This document shows positions 17,202-25,498 of a stretch of DNA of 39,084 nucleotides, one piece after another. The DNA comes from Rhodobiaceae bacterium. GTDB lineage: Bacteria > Pseudomonadota > Alphaproteobacteria > Puniceispirillales > Puniceispirillaceae. A model generated the notes under the pieces. It saw nothing but the letters and a program-made list of their open reading frames with translations, searched no databases and was not told the origin of the DNA. The stretch covers positions 1-39,084 of the forward strand of contig JAAZUU010000006.1 of the NCBI GenBank assembly GCA_018624035.1, read 5' to 3'. Position 1 is the stretch's first letter. Every line of letters begins with the position of its first letter. The position numbers were made by a program, and so were the translations under genes.

Positions 17202-18716
17202 ATGAAAACCGTCTTCGTACTTCTGGACTCACTCAACCGCAATGCCATGGAACCCTATGGCTCGCAGACGGTCCATACACCGAATTTCACCCGGTTCCAG
17301 CAGCGGGCGGTCACCTTTGACAATCATTATGTCGGCAGCCTGCCCTGCATGCCGGCACGCCGCGATCTGCATACCGGTCGCAGCCATTTCCTGCATCGCA
17401 GCTGGGGACCGCTGGAGCCCTTTGACGACTCCTTTCCGGAGATCATGAAACAGCATGGCGTCTACACCCACCTGGTCACCGACCACCATCATTATTTCGC
17501 CGATGGCGGGGCGACCTATCACCAGCGCTATTCGTCCTGGGACCTTGTCAGGGGGCAGGCCATAGACCGTTGGAAAGCCGAGGTCGCACCCGATCTTGAG
17601 GCGTTGAAATCAGCCTTTCATCCGGTGCAACGACATCGCACCAACTACATGATCAACAGGCAATTCATGGTGGATGAGGAGGATTACTGCTCACCGCAGC
17701 TTTTCAGGCTTGCCGATGAATTCCTGCAACGCAATCACCGGTCCGATAACTGGCTTCTCCAGCTTGAATGCTTTGACCCGCATGAGCCGTTCCATGCGCC
17801 ACCCCGGTTCCGTGACCGATACAAAACCTCCTATGACGGTCCGATTCTGGACTGGCCCATCTATGACCGGGTCAAGGAGACACCCGAGGAAATTGCCGAG
17901 TTGAGGGCGAATTATGCCGCCCTTGTCACCATGACAGATGAATATTTCGGCAAGCTTCTGGATATCTTTGACCAGCATGATCTGTGGGCCGACACCGCCC
18001 TTGTCCTGACCACGGACCATGGGTTCCTGCTTGGCGAGCATGACTGGTGGGCGAAGAACCGGATGCCGGTCTATGACGAAATCGCGCATATCCCGCTAAT
18101 GATCTATCACCCCGATTTCGCCAGCGAGGGCGGCACCAGACGACAGGCCCTGACCCAGACAACGGACCTGATGCCGACCTTTCTGGATATGGCCGGGCTG
18201 GCGATTCCGGCGGATGTCAGCGGCCATTCCCTGATGCCTGTTCTTGGCGGCGATGAAGGCAAACGTGACAGCGTGATCTTCGGCTATTTCGGTGCCGCCG
18301 TGAATGTATGTGACGGGCGATACAGCTATTTCCGCTACCCCGCCGTATCGGGGGCCGAATCCCTGCATGAATACACATTGATGCCGACACGCATGACAGC
18401 GCGCTTTTCCATTCGCGATCTTGCCGGCGCGACACTGCACCCGTCCTTTTCCTTCACCAAGGGTGTGCCGGTGTTGAAACTTGACCCGAAAACCGATGAT
18501 GAGGGGCAACCCGTTGAAGTTCAGGGCATGGGCTTTGAAGACTGGCGCTCGGCCCTGTACGATCTTGATACCGACCCCGGCCAGACAACACCGCTCGACA
18601 GGCCCGAAATCGAAATGCATCTTTGCCAGCAGATCATCGAAAACATGACAAGGCTGGATGCGCCATATGAAGCCTACCGGCGATTTGGTCTGCCGGCGCC
18701 CGGGGAGACCGCATGA
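17202..18716 (+). CDS. Sulfatase family hydrolase
   Basis: The 504-residue protein starts at the ATG at 17202 (MKTVFVLLDSLNRN); the longer frame from 17139 would begin inside the hairpin. Cys49 in LPCMPARRDLHTG is the C-x-P-x-R formylglycine site; DHGFLLGEHDWWAKN is the late metal-binding block. It belongs to the type I sulfatase/phosphodiesterase superfamily, but is clearly a different subfamily from the two BetC-like enzymes nearby: the BetC block GPDQLHGFE is absent. No signal peptide is present. It is downstream of the TAXI transporter and overlaps the next sulfatase by four bases. A phosphodiester or phosphonate ester substrate cannot be excluded. Confidence 0.87.
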   Translation: MKTVFVLLDSLNRNAMEPYGSQTVHTPNFTRFQQRAVTFDNHYVGSLPCMPARRDLHTGRSHFLHRSWGPLEPFDDSFPEIMKQHGVYTHLVTDHHHYFADGGATYHQRYSSWDLVRGQAIDRWKAEVAPDLEALKSAFHPVQRHRTNYMINRQFMVDEEDYCSPQLFRLADEFLQRNHRSDNWLLQLECFDPHEPFHAPPRFRDRYKTSYDGPILDWPIYDRVKETPEEIAELRANYAALVTMTDEYFGKLLDIFDQHDLWADTALVLTTDHGFLLGEHDWWAKNRMPVYDEIAHIPLMIYHPDFASEGGTRRQALTQTTDLMPTFLDMAGLAIPADVSGHSLMPVLGGDEGKRDSVIFGYFGAAVNVCDGRYSYFRYPAVSGAESLHEYTLMPTRMTARFSIRDLAGATLHPSFSFTKGVPVLKLDPKTDDEGQPVEVQGMGFEDWRSALYDLDTDPGQTTPLDRPEIEMHLCQQIIENMTRLDAPYEAYRRFGLPAPGETA

Positions 18717-20392
18717 TGACCGACAAACCCAATATCCTGCTGATCATGGCCGATCAGCTGGCAGCCCAGGCTCTGTCGCTCTATGGCAACAGGATCTGCA
18801 AGACTCCCAATCTGGAACGGCTCGCATCCGAAGGCGTCACCTTTGCCAATAATTATTCGAACAATCCCTTATGTGTGCCAAGCCGCGCCTCGATGATGAC
18901 CGGCCGACACAGCCCCGACATTAGGGTGTATGACAACGCCAACGAAATCCCCTCATCGCTTCCGACCATGGCGCATTTCATGCGGGCGCTCGGCTATCAG
19001 ACCTTCCTGTCGGGGAAAATGCATTTCATTGGTCCCGACCAATTGCACGGTTTCGAGGAGCGCCTGACGACAGATGTCTATCCTGCTGACTATCAATGGA
19101 TTGCCGACTGGTCGGCGGGACCGGCGTTTGTTCCCTCGGGAACGGCGCTGAACGGCGTTGTCGAGGCCGGCCCGTGTGTTCGCACGATGCAGGAGGATTA
19201 CGACGATGATGTCGAGTTTCAGGCCCGCCGCAAGATTTTCGATCTTGCCAGAGAGGATCGGGCCAGAGAGGATGGGGCCAGACAGGACGGGGCCAGACAG
19301 GACGGGGCCAGACAGGACGGGACCGGACAGGACGGGGCAAAACCGTTCTTCGGGGTTGTCTCCTTCACCAGCCCGCATACCCCGTTCAATGTCGCGCAAC
19401 AATATTGGGATCTCTATGATCATGACGAAATAGGTCTGCCCGATGTACCGGCGATCCCTTTTGCCGAGCTTGATTATTTCTCCAAAGCCCTGTTCTTTGC
19501 CCATGGTCGGCACCGGCACAGTGTGACCGAGGAGCATCTGCGCAAGACGCGCCATGCCTATTTCGCGATGATTTCCTATATCGACGAGAAAATCGGCAGG
19601 CTTTTGGACCAGCTTGAGGAAACCGGCCTGCGAAATGACACGGTGGTCATTTTCACCTCTGATCATGGCGAGATGCTTGGTGAACGCGGCATGTGGTTCA
19701 AACAATGTTTCTGGGAATGGTCCGCAAGGGTTCCGCTCATTGTGTCCGCACCGAATGGTCGGCGCGGCGCGCGGGTCGAGGCCAATACATCACTGGTGGA
19801 TCTGGCGCCGACGCTGATCGAAATGGGTGGTGGCGCGGCAAAGCTTCCTGAACAGATGGGCGCCGAACTGGCCGGCAACGCGGTCACGGCTTTGCTTGAC
19901 GGCGAGGATGGCGACTGGCCGGATATCGCGGTCAGCGACTATCTGGCGATCGGGCCGTGCGTGCCCTGCCGGATGGTCAGGAAGGGGCAATACAAATATA
20001 TCTTCACCCATGGGCAGCCCGACCTGCTGTTCAATCTGGTTTCTGACCCCGATGAACTGCAGAATCTCGCTGACGAACCGGCACATGCCGCAATTCTCGT
20101 CGAGCTGCGCCGGATTGCAATGCAGGATTATGATCCTGAAGCGCTGATGTCGGAGGTGATTGCCAGCCAGCGGCGGCGGCGCTTTATCGCCACGGTCCCC
20201 GGAACAAACCCGCCATGGGATTATGTGGCCTATCAGGGTGATGCGGACCGCTATGTCCGCCGCGACGGAGTCGACGCGACAAAGTCACGCCTGCGCCTGC
20301 CCCGCATTGCGCCGGTGGCTCCGGACATGCCCGAACTGTCGGCCGAGACCATCGAGCGTATGATGCAGGGCGAGATGGACTTTCCAGCCTGA
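18713..20392 (+). CDS. Sulfatase, choline-sulfatase (BetC) like, with repeat-expanded loop
   Basis: The 559-residue protein starts at the ATG overlapping the previous stop (ATGA) with GGGGAG upstream. Cys54 in PLCVPSRASMMTG is the formylglycine site, and GKMHFIGPDQLHGFEERLTT is the BetC-like block. SDHGEMLGERG carries later metal ligands. No signal peptide is seen, so cytoplasmic desulfation is inferred. Compared with the paralogue at 11222-12781, it has about 30 extra residues (179-209), made of five-residue ARQDG repeats coded by a 15-bp minisatellite, lying in a loop before the conserved SFTSPHTPF. The gene ends the ROK/TRAP/sulfatase operon and is convergent with the aldolase gene. Substrate may differ from its paralogue. 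Confidence 0.9.
   Translation: MMTDKPNILLIMADQLAAQALSLYGNRICKTPNLERLASEGVTFANNYSNNPLCVPSRASMMTGRHSPDIRVYDNANEIPSSLPTMAHFMRALGYQTFLSGKMHFIGPDQLHGFEERLTTDVYPADYQWIADWSAGPAFVPSGTALNGVVEAGPCVRTMQEDYDDDVEFQARRKIFDLAREDRAREDGARQDGARQDGARQDGTGQDGAKPFFGVVSFTSPHTPFNVAQQYWDLYDHDEIGLPDVPAIPFAELDYFSKALFFAHGRHRHSVTEEHLRKTRHAYFAMISYIDEKIGRLLDQLEETGLRNDTVVIFTSDHGEMLGERGMWFKQCFWEWSARVPLIVSAPNGRRGARVEANTSLVDLAPTLIEMGGGAAKLPEQMGAELAGNAVTALLDGEDGDWPDIAVSDYLAIGPCVPCRMVRKGQYKYIFTHGQPDLLFNLVSDPDELQNLADEPAHAAILVELRRIAMQDYDPEALMSEVIASQRRRRFIATVPGTNPPWDYVAYQGDADRYVRRDGVDATKSRLRLPRIAPVAPDMPELSAETIERMMQGEMDFPA
19247..19336. repeat. 15-bp minisatellite, six units, inside a sulfatase gene
   Basis: Six head-to-tail 15-bp units run from 19247: two GCCAGAGAGGAT variants, three exact GCCAGACAGGACGGG copies and one ACCGGACAGGACGGG. 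The period is five codons, so copy-number changes keep the frame. The exact central copies suggest recent slippage. The coding-strand core CGGGGCCAGAC also occurs in the repeat at 3252-3304, there read in another frame. Confidence 0.95.
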
Positions 20393-20434
20393 CCCGGCAT
20401 CACCCGCAAAAGTCACTAGAAGATCGCTGTGGGA

Positions 20435-21460
20435 TCACATGCCATCATAGCCGTGTCGAAATGTTTCGTCGGCAGGCTGGAAGATCGCGCCACCGTCGGC
20501 ATAGCAGGGGTGGTGATGCCATGGATGGGCGCTGCGATCAGCCATGCCGGCGATATCCTGAAGATAGCCAAGCCCGTCCCCGGCAAGCCCTTCAACAATT
20601 CGGTCCCAGTCCGGATAGGACGTGAACGCATCCAGCCAGATCGCCCGACCGGCAAGAAACCCTGATGCACCCGCCTTGAACGCATGCGCAAGAATATCAC
20701 GAAATGCCTCTTTGCCGGCCCCGGCAGACAACATCACCCAGGGCCGTCCGGCAAGACGCCCCATTTCATCAAACAAGGCCTGCACATTGGCTGACCCGTC
20801 TATGGCGTCCGCATTCACCGGACTTTCCAGTTTGAAAACATCGACACCATAATCAGGTCTGGCAAATTCCTCGACAGAGGCCAGCACCTGGTCACTCGCC
20901 TTTGCCTGCATTTCGACATAACCGCGTGATGCGGCTGCCTCGCTGGCGAACGGATATAGCAACAGCTCGAGAAGAAACGGAATGTCATATTGGGCACATT
21001 CATCCCCGATCCGTTTCACATAGTCCTGCTGGAAGGCAATATTTGCCGGCGAGGCGTCCGGACGGTACCAGGCAAGAACCTTGACCGCGTCGCCACCAAG
21101 CCTTTTGATCTTGCTGACTGACCAGTTATCGATACTGGCCGAAAACCGCCCCTCGCCGGTCTCGGTGAAGATCGAGTCTTCAAGTGTTACAACCAGGCCC
21201 TTGTCCGATGCCAGCGAATCGAACGCCGCCGGAATGCCATAATGCGGATCCAGCAGAACGGCGGAGCCCGGCCCCTGAAGCTGGCGCACGATTTCCAATT
21301 TGAGTCTGGCAACTTCAGCCCACGGCGCCTCGGGAAGATTCAATTGCCTGGCAATCGGGTCCTTGATTGGTGGGCGCTGATCGGCTGCGACCATTTTGAA
21401 CAACCCGTTCTTATCCGCCATGCGGCGCATACCCAAAAGCTTTCCGGGAGTTAATTGCAT
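20435..21460 (-). CDS. Class I aldolase, LacD/YihT family
   Basis: The 341-residue protein starts at the ATG at 21460, after GGAGG and one base beyond the kinase stop. Lys210 in DVFKLESP is the likely Schiff-base lysine, and GASGFLAGRAIW (264-275) with Arg272 is the phosphate/anion site block. The family includes tagatose-1,6-bisphosphate aldolase (LacD) and the sulfofructose-1-phosphate aldolase YihT; the GASGFLAGRA block is closer to YihT as I recall it. It would split a ketose 1-phosphate into dihydroxyacetone phosphate and an aldehyde. The kinase directly upstream probably makes its substrate. An unusual histidine-rich tail (AHPWHHHPCYADGG) follows the core. This is the last gene of the minus-strand catabolic series. 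Confidence 0.85.
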   Translation of the reverse strand: MQLTPGKLLGMRRMADKNGLFKMVAADQRPPIKDPIARQLNLPEAPWAEVARLKLEIVRQLQGPGSAVLLDPHYGIPAAFDSLASDKGLVVTLEDSIFTETGEGRFSASIDNWSVSKIKRLGGDAVKVLAWYRPDASPANIAFQQDYVKRIGDECAQYDIPFLLELLLYPFASEAAASRGYVEMQAKASDQVLASVEEFARPDYGVDVFKLESPVNADAIDGSANVQALFDEMGRLAGRPWVMLSAGAGKEAFRDILAHAFKAGASGFLAGRAIWLDAFTSYPDWDRIVEGLAGDGLGYLQDIAGMADRSAHPWHHHPCYADGGAIFQPADETFRHGYDGM

Positions 21461-21461
21461 A

Positions 21462-22352
21462 TCAGTATTCCTCCATAAAGGCGGTGCAGCTTTGTCGGTC
21501 CGGCGACGCGCTGATGCCGCCAAATTTCAGACATTTCATCGCGGCAGCGGCGTTTGCCGTCGTAATTGCCGAGGTTTCATCCATTCCCTCACCAAGACAA
21601 AGAGCGAAAATGCCATGCCAGACATCACCGGCGGCGATCGTGTCGACAGCCTCGACGGCGAAGGCCGGAACATTGACCAGCTCGTTGTCATGGAGGTGCC
21701 AGACGCCATTTTCACCATCTGTCACACATACCCAGCAACCCGTAGCTTCGCGCGCCCGCAACAATCCATCCTCGATGCAGCCATCGGGCGCGAATGAATC
21801 CAGCCCCTGTTTTGAAAAGGCCAGATGGGTGGCACCGCGTGCATGATCTGCCGAAAAGGGCGCTTCGGCATCAATGATGATTGGAACATGTTGCTCATCG
21901 CCAAGTTCAATGGCCCAACTCGTCAATTCGGGATGACGGTTATCCGCCAGAACCGCACAGGGCATCGAGGGCGGTCTGGTCGATTTGAGCATCCTGGAGA
22001 ATCCCCGACCCGCATAATTGAATGTCTGGCGTTCCCCCTGATGATTCACGAATGCGGCCGAGACGGATGATTGTGCTTGCGGGGCAAGCGGGCTCATCGA
22101 CATATCCACCAACTCATCGCTCAGCGCCTGATGGATAAAGCGCCCCATCATATCGTCACCAAGATAGGTCGCAAGCATGGGCCGCCCGCCAAATCTGGCT
22201 ATGGCGATGCTTGCGTTTGCCGCGGGGCCGCCAACAACAAAACGCGAATCATGGGCGCGCATTTTTTCGCCCCGCGCCGAGAATTGATCGACATTCATGA
22301 TCAGATCGACAGTGGCCCGGCCCGCCACGATTATTGTGGCGGCGCTATTCAT
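21462..22352 (-). CDS. PfkB-family sugar kinase, sulfofructose kinase (YihV) like
   Basis: Starting at the ATG at 22352, overlapping the ThDP-enzyme stop by eight bases, the protein has 296 residues. PfkB features are VVGGPAANASIAIARFG (39-55) and the C-terminal VDTIAAGDVWHG (236-247) with catalytic Asp243. The usual GAGD anion-hole sequence reads AAGD here. The ending AAMKCLKFGG and the DVWHG block resemble YihV, the E. coli sulfofructose kinase. Lys30, Asn112 and Arg139 align with the YihV residues I recall as contacting the sulfonate (Lys27, Asn109, Arg138). The aldolase gene follows directly, as expected for a ketose 1-phosphate route. Another phosphorylated or anionic sugar substrate remains possible. 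Confidence 0.87.
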   Translation of the reverse strand: MNSAATIIVAGRATVDLIMNVDQFSARGEKMRAHDSRFVVGGPAANASIAIARFGGRPMLATYLGDDMMGRFIHQALSDELVDMSMSPLAPQAQSSVSAAFVNHQGERQTFNYAGRGFSRMLKSTRPPSMPCAVLADNRHPELTSWAIELGDEQHVPIIIDAEAPFSADHARGATHLAFSKQGLDSFAPDGCIEDGLLRAREATGCWVCVTDGENGVWHLHDNELVNVPAFAVEAVDTIAAGDVWHGIFALCLGEGMDETSAITTANAAAAMKCLKFGGISASPDRQSCTAFMEEY

Positions 22353-23955
22353 TGGCAAAAGTCGGGGCGGCAAGCCCATGGATCCTGACATTGATACATG
22401 CCGGCCTGCCGCTGGCGAGCGCGCGTTCAAAAGCCGGAGCGAGTTCGGCAAGGCTGGTGACATATTCACCATGTCCACCCATTGCCAATGCCACCTCGTC
22501 ATATCGGGCGTCACTCAATCCACAGGCAAAAACACGGTCCGGACCGAAATCCCGCTCCTGAATCCTGACCTCGGCATTCCACTGCAGATCATTGCCAATG
22601 ACCACCACCACCGGCAGTTTCTCGCGCACTGCCGTTTCAAACTCGGCAAGATGAAAGCCGACGGTTCCATCACCCATAAATGCCAGAACATGCCTGTCAG
22701 GAAGGGCCAGCTTTATCGCCATGGCATAACTCAGACTGCCGCCAATAGCCCCCGACACGCCATTTATCATCACCAGATGACGTGTCAGCATACTCTGAAC
22801 CCATTGGCCAATCTCAGCACCATCGGACACCGCGGCGATATTTTGGTGTGAGGCCAGAATGTCACTGACAGCACTGACAAAGGAAAAAGAGTTCAATTCC
22901 TGCCTGTCGCCCGCATGATCAGCCGCTGGAATGTCACGGCGTGCGATTTCATCCTGCAGCGATTCGTGCCAGTTCGCGGCGACATTGCTGGTGGGTGCCA
23001 GTTGCTCCAGCATGGCGATGGACTCTGTGGCAGAGAGGTCGGCCATTTCCTGTAATCGATCACCAAGATTGCCGCGCGCCTGCGCCAGAATCCGTTCATC
23101 ACCGATATAGGCACACCATTTGGCCTCGGCACTGAATGGCCCGACCGCCCCATAGGCAAGTGAGAAATCGACCGGCTTGCCGACAAGGATGATGACATCG
23201 GCAAGGCGCGCCATGGATTTGAAATTGCCAAGCCGCGGATCGTTCAGGCCTCGTGGACTGTCCATCAGCACGACAGGCACCTGCAACCGCTTCTCAAGCG
23301 CTCGTAACGTCGCCGCATGATGCGGCATGCCAAGTGATGGTCCCGCAATGATCAATGGCCTTTTCGCCGCCGCCAGCATGGCTGCGAGCCGGTCCGAAGG
23401 AGAGGCCGGTTCAGTCGCGAACGCAGGATCCTGCGGTTCGGCGGAGAACATGTCATCCAGATCACTGGTCAGAACATCCGCCGCGAGTGCCAGATGCGCC
23501 GGGCCCGGCATCCCCGTCCTGGCCGCCGCAATGGCGGCAAATGTATATTCTGCAAGGTCGCTGGTCTTGCATAGCCGCTGCGAATATTTGGTCACCGCTT
23601 TGGTAATCTGTACCTGGTCCATTTCCTGGAAGCTGCCTTTATTATCAAGGCTTGCCTCGGAATCTCCACTCAGCAGCAGCACCGGTGTTTGTGACTGACT
23701 TGCCGTGAATAACGGGGCAATGGCGTTACACAGGCCGGCCCCCGCCGTCACCATGGCAACGCCGAGGCCGCCGGTAATGCGGGCATGGGCCTCTGCCATA
23801 TAGAGCGCGGCTGCTTCGTGGCGCACATGAACAATCCGGATATTCTCATCAAGACAGGCATCGAAGAGCGGCATGATCTGATTGCCCGAGAGCGCGAAAA
23901 TCGTTCTCACACCTGCGCTCTTCAAGATCCTGATCAATGCAGCCGACGCCTTCAT
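22345..23955 (-). CDS. Thiamine diphosphate-dependent enzyme, acetolactate synthase/decarboxylase fold
   Basis: The 536-residue protein starts at the ATG at 23955; the longer frame begins with a poorly supported TTG. Three ThDP-enzyme domains are evident: an N-terminal pyrimidine domain with catalytic Glu47 (VRHEAAALYMAEAH), a central domain, and a C-terminal PP domain with MGDGTVGFHLAEFE and the matching GNDLQWNAE metal motif. It belongs with acetolactate synthase, benzoylformate decarboxylase and similar 2-oxoacid decarboxylases or lyases. No FAD-dependence can be deduced. In the operon it lies between SDR dehydrogenases and the sugar kinase. It may cleave or decarboxylate a 2-oxo intermediate or form an acyloin. 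The exact reaction is unknown. Confidence 0.87.
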   Translation of the reverse strand: MKASAALIRILKSAGVRTIFALSGNQIMPLFDACLDENIRIVHVRHEAAALYMAEAHARITGGLGVAMVTAGAGLCNAIAPLFTASQSQTPVLLLSGDSEASLDNKGSFQEMDQVQITKAVTKYSQRLCKTSDLAEYTFAAIAAARTGMPGPAHLALAADVLTSDLDDMFSAEPQDPAFATEPASPSDRLAAMLAAAKRPLIIAGPSLGMPHHAATLRALEKRLQVPVVLMDSPRGLNDPRLGNFKSMARLADVIILVGKPVDFSLAYGAVGPFSAEAKWCAYIGDERILAQARGNLGDRLQEMADLSATESIAMLEQLAPTSNVAANWHESLQDEIARRDIPAADHAGDRQELNSFSFVSAVSDILASHQNIAAVSDGAEIGQWVQSMLTRHLVMINGVSGAIGGSLSYAMAIKLALPDRHVLAFMGDGTVGFHLAEFETAVREKLPVVVVIGNDLQWNAEVRIQERDFGPDRVFACGLSDARYDEVALAMGGHGEYVTSLAELAPAFERALASGRPACINVRIHGLAAPTFANE

Positions 23956-24018
23956 GGTCCGGCCTTCCCACGCCGGCAGACTGCCCTTCCATCCAAACAA
24001 ACAGGAAATTGCGGCGCG

Positions 24019-24732
24019 CTAGCCAATTGAATATCCCCCGTCAACAACGAGTGTTTGTCCGGTGACGAACTCCGCCTGCTTGCTGGCCAGAAACAACGCC
24101 GGCCCGGCAATGTCGTCAGGCTGGCCCCACCGCCCGAATGGCGTGCGGGAAATGACCGCATCATAATGCACGGTATCGGCGCGACCTCGCCTAGTCTGTT
24201 CGGTAACAACGAAGCCGGGGGCGATTGCATTGACCCTGACACCATGCGGCGCATATTTCAGCGCCAATGATTTCGTCAGCTGATGGATCGCCGCCTTGCT
24301 TGCCCCATAGGCTGGCACTTTTGGACTGCCAAAAAAGCTGTACATGGAGGCAATGTTGATCACGACACCCCCGGCCGCGATCAACGCACCTTCGAAATGC
24401 CTCACAACATCAAAATTTCCGATCAGATTGACGTCGATGACCTGACGAAACACATCAAGATCATCTTCCAGGTTACGGCGCGATATCGCCGCGCAATTGA
24501 CCAGAACATCCAGACGCGAAAACTGGCTGGCAAGCGCGGAAATCGCGCCGGTGTCACAAACATCAAGCTGATGATAAACCGCCACGCCCTCGGGCATCGA
24601 CAGCGGTTCAGCTTCAACGCCTGTGATGATCACCCTGTCTCCTTGCGCGGCGGCTGCCCTCGCAATGGCAGCGCCAATGCCATCAAGGCTTGCGCCAACC
24701 ACAAGCCAAACACGCTGGTCCGTCTCATTCAT
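24019..24732 (-). CDS. SDR-family oxidoreductase (first of three)
   Basis: The start at 24732 (MNETDQRVWLVVGAS) is favoured by GGGAG seven bases upstream and follows the previous stop by 16 bases. The 237-residue protein is a classical short-chain dehydrogenase. The nucleotide-binding turn is GASLDGIG (13-20), NCAA follows (79-82), and the catalytic residues are Ser129, Tyr142 and Lys146. The C-terminal GQTLVVDGGYSIG is typical. It probably oxidises or reduces a hydroxyl on a sugar, sugar acid or polyol, using NAD(P). The glycine motif is slightly unusual (ASLDG instead of ASxG). Its partner genes are another SDR upstream and the ThDP enzyme downstream. Confidence 0.88.
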   Translation of the reverse strand: MNETDQRVWLVVGASLDGIGAAIARAAAAQGDRVIITGVEAEPLSMPEGVAVYHQLDVCDTGAISALASQFSRLDVLVNCAAISRRNLEDDLDVFRQVIDVNLIGNFDVVRHFEGALIAAGGVVINIASMYSFFGSPKVPAYGASKAAIHQLTKSLALKYAPHGVRVNAIAPGFVVTEQTRRGRADTVHYDAVISRTPFGRWGQPDDIAGPALFLASKQAEFVTGQTLVVDGGYSIG

Positions 24733-24748
24733 CACGCACTCCCGCCCC

Positions 24749-25498
24749 TCATGTGATAAAGCCGCCGCCGCCAAGATTAAGCATGGACCCGCTTGCATAA
24801 TTGAATTTTCCGGAAATCAGGTCGATGACCGGCATCGCGATATCCACCGGGTCCGCCACCGCGCCGCAGGCGATTGTGGCCTCAATTGCCGCTCTGGTTG
24901 CAGGGTCGGCAAGCATGGTGCCGGTCATATCGGTGCGGGTCACCCCCGGACGCACCGAAAACACGGAAATGCCATGTGGCGCAAATTCCTTTGCGGCACC
25001 GATGGTGAACACATCAACAGCCCCTTTACTGGCGGCATAGACGCTCTTTTGCGCCCGCCCGCCAATGGTGGCTGCCATTGAGGACATATTGACGATCACC
25101 CCGGAATCGCCTTTCGCCATGGCGCGTGCGGCAAATTCCCGGCAACACATGATCAGGCCAACGACATTGACCGCGAATGTCGAATGCACAAAATCATGAT
25201 CAACGTCAGTGATGGCCCGCGGTCCATTGTCGATTCCGGCAGCGGTCACCAGCGCCTGCGCTGGTCCCATCGACAGCTCAATTTCCTCGAAAAAATGCGC
25301 AACACTGTGGGGGGCGGCCACATCCAGCGCAAATGCCTCTATCCGGCTATCGGACGCCGCCACCACATCATCTGCCGCTTTTCGGTTGCTGCCATAACTT
25401 ATCGCCACACGCCAACCGGCGTCCACGGCCGACAGGGCAATTTGCCTGCCGATGCCCCTGTTTCCCCCGGTAACGATTAACAGCCTGCTTTCACTCAT
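24749..25498 (-). CDS. SDR-family oxidoreductase (second of three)
   Basis: The 249-residue classical SDR has TGGNRGIG (10-17), Ser140, Tyr154 and Lys158 (YAASK). Its ATG overlaps the UxaA-type gene stop by four bases (ATGA), showing tight operon coupling. RPGVTRTDMTG follows the active site as in 3-oxoacyl-ACP reductase-like SDRs. Many sugar and polyol dehydrogenases share this layout, and the surrounding dehydratase, kinase and TRAP genes favour a sugar-derived substrate over fatty acids. The C-terminal YASGSMLNLGGGGF replaces the more common VDGG ending. Substrate and direction are unknown. Confidence 0.88.
   Translation of the reverse strand: MSESRLLIVTGGNRGIGRQIALSAVDAGWRVAISYGSNRKAADDVVAASDSRIEAFALDVAAPHSVAHFFEEIELSMGPAQALVTAAGIDNGPRAITDVDHDFVHSTFAVNVVGLIMCCREFAARAMAKGDSGVIVNMSSMAATIGGRAQKSVYAASKGAVDVFTIGAAKEFAPHGISVFSVRPGVTRTDMTGTMLADPATRAAIEATIACGAVADPVDIAMPVIDLISGKFNYASGSMLNLGGGGFIT

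Noticed and set aside
19247-19336. CRISPR-like array
   Set aside because: The 15-bp units are directly adjacent with no unique spacers and are in frame inside a sulfatase gene. No cas genes are present.
20435-23955. myo-Inositol catabolism (IolD-IolC-IolJ) for the ThDP enzyme, kinase and aldolase
   Set aside because: The order is suggestive, but the ThDP enzyme is shorter than IolD and the kinase is YihV-like. No IolG, IolE or IolB homologue is in the window.
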